Shown here in pieces: positions 6,104-8,796 of a stretch of 8,796 nucleotides of DNA. The DNA is from Lachnospiraceae bacterium (GTDB lineage: Bacteria > Bacillota > Clostridia > Lachnospirales > Lachnospiraceae), in NCBI GenBank assembly GCA_009787745.1, contig WQST01000087.1:163-8958 (forward strand), written 5' to 3'. A model generated the notes under the pieces. It saw nothing but the letters and a program-made list of their open reading frames with translations, did no database searches and was not told the origin of the DNA. Made by a program: the position numbers and the translations under genes. The stretch's first letter is position 1, and each line of letters starts with the position of its first letter.

Positions 6104-7066
6104 TTAAAATTCTCGATATCTGGTCCGCAGTTTACTTTGTTCTTTTGCTTTGTCCATTTTTTCGCAAATCTCCCGATAGGTGCTTTCATCAATGAATTTG
6201 GCTGTTTTAACGACGAAAATACCTTGTTCAGGTGTTTTCTTAATTCTTATTTTGGATTTCATGAAACCATGTATCTGGCAATGCGAAACACTGTAATAAT
6301 GCCGCCCATTGGCGGAAAACCATCTGATTTTACGCTTAAGATTCCTGGTACCTTCACAGAGATAGCACCGTGTACTCATTACTTCACGATCATTTAGCGC
6401 ATCGCGGCGGTCAGAAAACTCAACCGAGATATATTTGTGATAATTTTCAAAAGTAGCATAAATTTCATCGTTTCGGCTTTGCGGTAAAATAAAGGTATCA
6501 TAGGAGTAATTCGAAAGAACCCCTTCCGGTAGGACACTTAGAATTTTCGCTGTATAATATGCATCGCTGAAAGCACGATGAAAGGGTATATCCTTCGGAA
6601 GTTTGAGAAAATCGATGGCTGATTCTAAGGTTCGGCGGCTTTTATGGTCTTCGTAAGCGATGCTGAAAAGTTTTTGGACATCAAGATAGCGAAGCGGTTT
6701 ATCGCATAGAGGGGTCATGAAATAATAACGCATGTTCCGTTGCATTTCGACTAGATCTGACGGACCCCAGGTACAAAAAATATAGTTTTCTCCGCACCAG
6801 TTAAAAAATTCTTTCATTACTTGTGGGAAAGGGTTGCCTTTCATCAAATCACGCATATGAAGATGGATTATTTTGCTGGTGATATAGTGCATCTTCGTAT
6901 ATACCTGCGGTTTTACAAGTTGATTAAACTCGTCAAGCATATAACGATCCTGATTTAGCTTAATTGCCCCAATATCAATAATTTCAAAGGGTATCTCCTT
7001 GACAATTGATTCAATATCGTCGCTATGGCTTTGATTCCATTCTAAATCTAAGATAATATAGTTCAT
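6104..7066 (-). CDS. DEDDh 3'-5' exonuclease with C-terminal Cys/His module
   Basis: A 320-residue DnaQ-fold (RNase T/Eri-1/KapD-like) exonuclease, cytoplasmic, acting on the 3' end of RNA or DNA with two metal ions. Exo I is ILDLEW (Asp7, Glu9), Exo II is TWGPSDL (Asp104), and Exo III is FHRAFSDA (His163, Asp168), so the catalytic set is complete. The exonuclease domain covers about 1-180. The remaining 140 residues are not part of the minimal fold and hold RCYLCEG (Cys234, Cys237) and SHCQIHG (Cys263, His266), a spacing suited to a zinc ribbon, with many basic residues around it for nucleic-acid binding. The start ATG has GAGGA at 7071-7075. It converges with the carboxypeptidase gene, with stop codons 2 nt apart. 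Whether the substrate is RNA or DNA cannot be told. Confidence 0.9.
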   Translation of the reverse strand: MNYIILDLEWNQSHSDDIESIVKEIPFEIIDIGAIKLNQDRYMLDEFNQLVKPQVYTKMHYITSKIIHLHMRDLMKGNPFPQVMKEFFNWCGENYIFCTWGPSDLVEMQRNMRYYFMTPLCDKPLRYLDVQKLFSIAYEDHKSRRTLESAIDFLKLPKDIPFHRAFSDAYYTAKILSVLPEGVLSNYSYDTFILPQSRNDEIYATFENYHKYISVEFSDRRDALNDREVMSTRCYLCEGTRNLKRKIRWFSANGRHYYSVSHCQIHGFMKSKIRIKKTPEQGIFVVKTAKFIDESTYREICEKMDKAKEQSKLRTRYREF

Positions 7067-7108
7067 GTAATCCTCAGTAAATAAAATCTATGTCAACAAT
7101 TTCGCAAA

Positions 7109-7217
7109 ATAATGTCTAACGTCATTATATCATGATTTCCTTCGGAAATCATGCCCCTCCGGGGGGATGCGCACTAAAGCTGCGCGGATATAATGTCTAG
7201 CGACATTATATCATGAT
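7109..7217. repeat. Cluster of stem-loops flanked by two 28-bp direct repeats
   Basis: Two direct copies (7109-7136 and 7190-7217) beginning ATAATGTCTA and ending CATTATATCATGAT differ at 2 of 28 positions. Copy 2 is the core of a near-perfect palindrome with 11-bp arms (GATATAATGTC/GACATTATATC, 7187-7212, loop TAGC). Between the copies are three more hairpins: CATGATTTCC/GGAAATCATG (7131-7153, loop TTC), CCCC/GGGG around 7154-7166, and GCGCA/TGCGC (7169-7185). No reading frame is evident. It resembles an intergenic palindromic element of the REP/MITE kind; which one is unknown. On the minus strand each copy contains TGATATAAT, an extended -10 that could help express the exonuclease gene. Confidence 0.75.
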
Positions 7218-7237
7218 AATTGCTTTATTACTACCCT

Positions 7238-7264
7238 CTGAATACACAAAATGGACGTATTCAG
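7238..7264. repeat. Perfect 8-bp inverted repeat
   Basis: CTGAATAC (7238-7245) and GTATTCAG (7257-7264) flank an 11-nt loop. It lies between the stem-loop cluster and the larger inverted repeat, with no T-run on either side, so it is not a convincing terminator. Confidence 0.55.
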
Positions 7265-7267
7265 GTT

Positions 7268-7341
7268 GTCATTCTGAACCGCAGGCGAAGAATCTCTGTT
7301 AAGGTTAATGAGCGAGATTCTTCGCTTGCGTTCAGGATGAC
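7268..7341. repeat. 74-bp MITE/REP-like long inverted repeat
   Basis: The left arm (7268-7296, starting GTCATTCTGAAC and ending GCGAAGAATCTC) is the reverse complement of the right arm (7314-7341, GAGATTCTTCGC to CAGGATGAC) except for two mismatches and one extra base; the loop is 17 nt. The transcript would form a stem of about 28 bp. Arms of this wording (GTCATTCTGA...GAAGAATCTC) are, from memory, a motif seen between genes in many unrelated bacterial genomes. No T-run follows, so it is better read as an interspersed repeat than a terminator. Together with 7109-7264 it fills the 360-bp spacer between the two divergent genes. Confidence 0.75.
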
Positions 7342-7373
7342 ATAGGACTTAATAAGAATGACGCAAGCAATGT

Positions 7374-7402
7374 TTGACATCGGTATTTAGACAGAATATA
7401 AT
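7374..7402 (+). promoter_or_regulatory. Perfect consensus sigma-A promoter
   Basis: TTGACA (7374-7379), a 17-bp spacer and TATAAT (7397-7402) match the vegetative consensus at every base. Transcription would begin near 7409, about 18 nt before the TTG start of the next gene. It suggests strong, possibly constitutive expression unless the adjacent repeats impose control. Confidence 0.88.
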
Positions 7403-7426
7403 AGTAGCAATAAAGGGAGAGGAAAT

Positions 7427-8796
7427 TTGGATAAAAAAGTGAGAATAATCATTCCTGTACTAATTATTGTTCTTATCGCGGCTTTGATTTTTTGTGTTTA
7501 CTTATTCATAAAAATTTATAATAAAAACGAACTTGTCTCATCTTCTGAAAATCCTGTGTCTGACACCTTACTTGATAATGAAAATCTAATAGCGGATACT
7601 GAACCGATAGAAGAAGCGATAATCGAAGTTCCTGAACCGGTCATAATTAAATCGATAGTTACCGAAAATTTCAATGAAAGCGATGAAGCTTTCAATAATC
7701 CTTTTATGGGGTACATGCCTTTTGCAACAGCACTCCGCGAGAGTAAGCATCCTGAGCCGAACTTTACGCTTGCTTTTGCGATTTTGCGCTGGAAGGATAT
7801 TGAAGCGGAAAAAGATGTTTATGACTTCACTGCTTTTGAGGAAAGTAACAACTTCGAGCATATGCGGAATCATAATATTAAGATGGTAATCCGTCTTGTT
7901 TCCGATTATCCGGGTGAAGCGAATCATATGGATATACCCGAATGGCTATATGAAGAGATGGATGGTGCGGGCATTTTTTATGATACAGGAAATTCTCATA
8001 GCGCGGGATTCGCTCCTGACTATGAAAACGCTTATTTTATCGAGCGGCATGAACTGGTCGTTAAAGCAATCGCGGAGCGTTATGACAGTTCACCCGATAT
8101 CGCTTTCGTCCAAATAGGAAGCCTTGGTCAATGGGGTGAGTTCCATAATTATTATGTACAGGAAAACGACAGATATTTCCCGCCCCCTGCGGTCACGGAT
8201 ATATATGTAAGGCATTATACAGAGGCGTTCAAAGAAACGATTGTCCAGATGCGGCGCCCATTTACGATTATGTATTATGAAAGAATCGGTTTTTTTAATG
8301 ATATGATCGGGCATCGCGGTCAAACCGATTGGTTGACGGATGAAATCTTTAGCTATAATATCGAAGATTTTTATCTGACAGTGCCGATGGGCGGTGAGTT
8401 TGCTTCGACTTTTACGGTTACTGATTACTTCGGTGAAATGTACGATGATGTGAAGCAGATGATAACGCAAACTAATGTCACCTACGCAGGGTGTTTACCG
8501 CCGACAGAAGAAGAGTATTTAGAAAATCGTGCTGATTTGCTAAAAACGATGGGTTATCGTTTATATGTTTCATCATCTGTTTATACTGATGAGGTTGAAC
8601 CGGGGGAAGCCGCCGAGTTTGCGATTACGGTAAAGAACCTTGGCGTGGCTCCTTTTTACTATCGGTGGTCATTTTACCTTAAGATTTATGATGAAGAGGA
8701 TAATCTCATTATAGAACATGAGCTAGATGATTGGGTGCGCGATATTATCCCGCGGGGGTTGTATGTATTGGCGGCAGAGCTTCCGCCGATTGAGAC
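7427..8796 (+). CDS. Membrane-anchored DUF4832-like (glycosidase-fold) protein, partial
   Basis: An open frame of 456 codons that runs off the right edge. The start is TTG: GGGAGAGG (7415-7422) is correctly spaced from it, and MDKKVRIIIPVL begins a single hydrophobic segment (about 7-28) of signal-anchor type. An acidic, Ser-rich linker (about 33-80) puts the rest outside the cell. The extracellular part begins NPFMGYMPF (91-99) and contains LRWKDIE, KMVIRLVSDYP, DIPEWLYEEM and AFVQIGSLGQWGEFHNYY (Glu238 within GQWGEFH). This pattern recalls DUF4832/DUF4874 proteins, which have a GH-like TIM barrel and are thought to act on polysaccharides. From about 375 a beta-sandwich domain starts (SSVYTDEVEPGEAAEFAITVKNLGVAPFYYRW). 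The family name comes from recall. A role in exopolysaccharide or wall glycan handling is inference; Glu238 is only a candidate catalytic residue. Confidence 0.85.
   Translation, partial: MDKKVRIIIPVLIIVLIAALIFCVYLFIKIYNKNELVSSSENPVSDTLLDNENLIADTEPIEEAIIEVPEPVIIKSIVTENFNESDEAFNNPFMGYMPFATALRESKHPEPNFTLAFAILRWKDIEAEKDVYDFTAFEESNNFEHMRNHNIKMVIRLVSDYPGEANHMDIPEWLYEEMDGAGIFYDTGNSHSAGFAPDYENAYFIERHELVVKAIAERYDSSPDIAFVQIGSLGQWGEFHNYYVQENDRYFPPPAVTDIYVRHYTEAFKETIVQMRRPFTIMYYERIGFFNDMIGHRGQTDWLTDEIFSYNIEDFYLTVPMGGEFASTFTVTDYFGEMYDDVKQMITQTNVTYAGCLPPTEEEYLENRADLLKTMGYRLYVSSSVYTDEVEPGEAAEFAITVKNLGVAPFYYRWSFYLKIYDEEDNLIIEHELDDWVRDIIPRGLYVLAAELPPIE

Noticed and set aside
7586..7927. Leftward ORFs of 66-113 codons inside the DUF4832-like gene, and similar opposite-strand ORFs at 862-1074, 1586-1906, 1774-2157, 3255-3533, 4944-5177, 6137-6397 and 8090-8470
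   Set aside because: All lie antisense to well-supported genes, show no recognisable domain and lack good ribosome binding sites.
1..8796. CRISPR array, rRNA, riboswitch, complete transposase
   Set aside because: No regularly spaced repeats, rRNA segments, recognisable riboswitch core or transposase frame were found; the repeats at 7109-7341 are too few and too palindromic for CRISPR.

Overview
The window looks like a piece of a low-to-moderate GC Clostridia-type (Bacillota) chromosome. The evidence is strong AGGAGG-type ribosome binding sites, sigma-A-like promoters with 17-bp spacers, TTG as an alternative start, a tRNA-Pro without an encoded CCA, and ordinary Firmicutes housekeeping genes. 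I cannot name a genus from sequence alone.

Region 1 (about 1-2390) is the end of a mobile element, probably an integrative conjugative element or a derivative. Three leftward genes are packed end to end and translationally coupled: parA, parB and an unrecognised downstream ORF cut by the window edge. Upstream of parA lies a 48-bp imperfect hairpin. Next to it, on the opposite strand, is the last ~34 codons of a tyrosine recombinase, including the likely catalytic Tyr, with the rest of the gene missing. Behind this fragment come an 11-bp tandem repeat, a bidirectional terminator, an att-like repeat, and then the 3' end of a tRNA-Pro(CGG) gene. This is how an element integrated at a tRNA 3' end looks, but the integrase is broken, so the junction seems nested or decayed.

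Region 2 (2387-4550) is chromosomal and leftward. It holds tRNA-Pro with its own consensus promoter, then an operon read from a promoter at 4519-4547: a HAD-IIB phosphatase, trmB (tRNA m7G46 methyltransferase, coupled by TAATG) and trxA (thioredoxin).

Region 3 (4600-7070) contains a divergently transcribed PBP5-type D,D-carboxypeptidase with its own promoter. It converges, with only 2 nt between stop codons, on a leftward DEDDh exonuclease that carries an extra Cys/His tail.

Region 4 (7067-8796) starts with a gene-free 360-bp spacer unusually rich in repeats: two 28-bp copies flanking three stem-loops, a further 8-bp hairpin, and a 74-bp MITE/REP-like inverted repeat. A perfect TTGACA-17-TATAAT promoter then drives a membrane-anchored DUF4832-like (glycosidase-fold) protein that starts at TTG and runs off the right edge.

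The points most worth following up are the recombinase remnant/tRNA junction with the hairpin upstream of parA, and the repeat-rich spacer. I saw no clear evidence of a wholly new multi-gene system inside this window; the interesting part of the element probably lies to the left of position 1.
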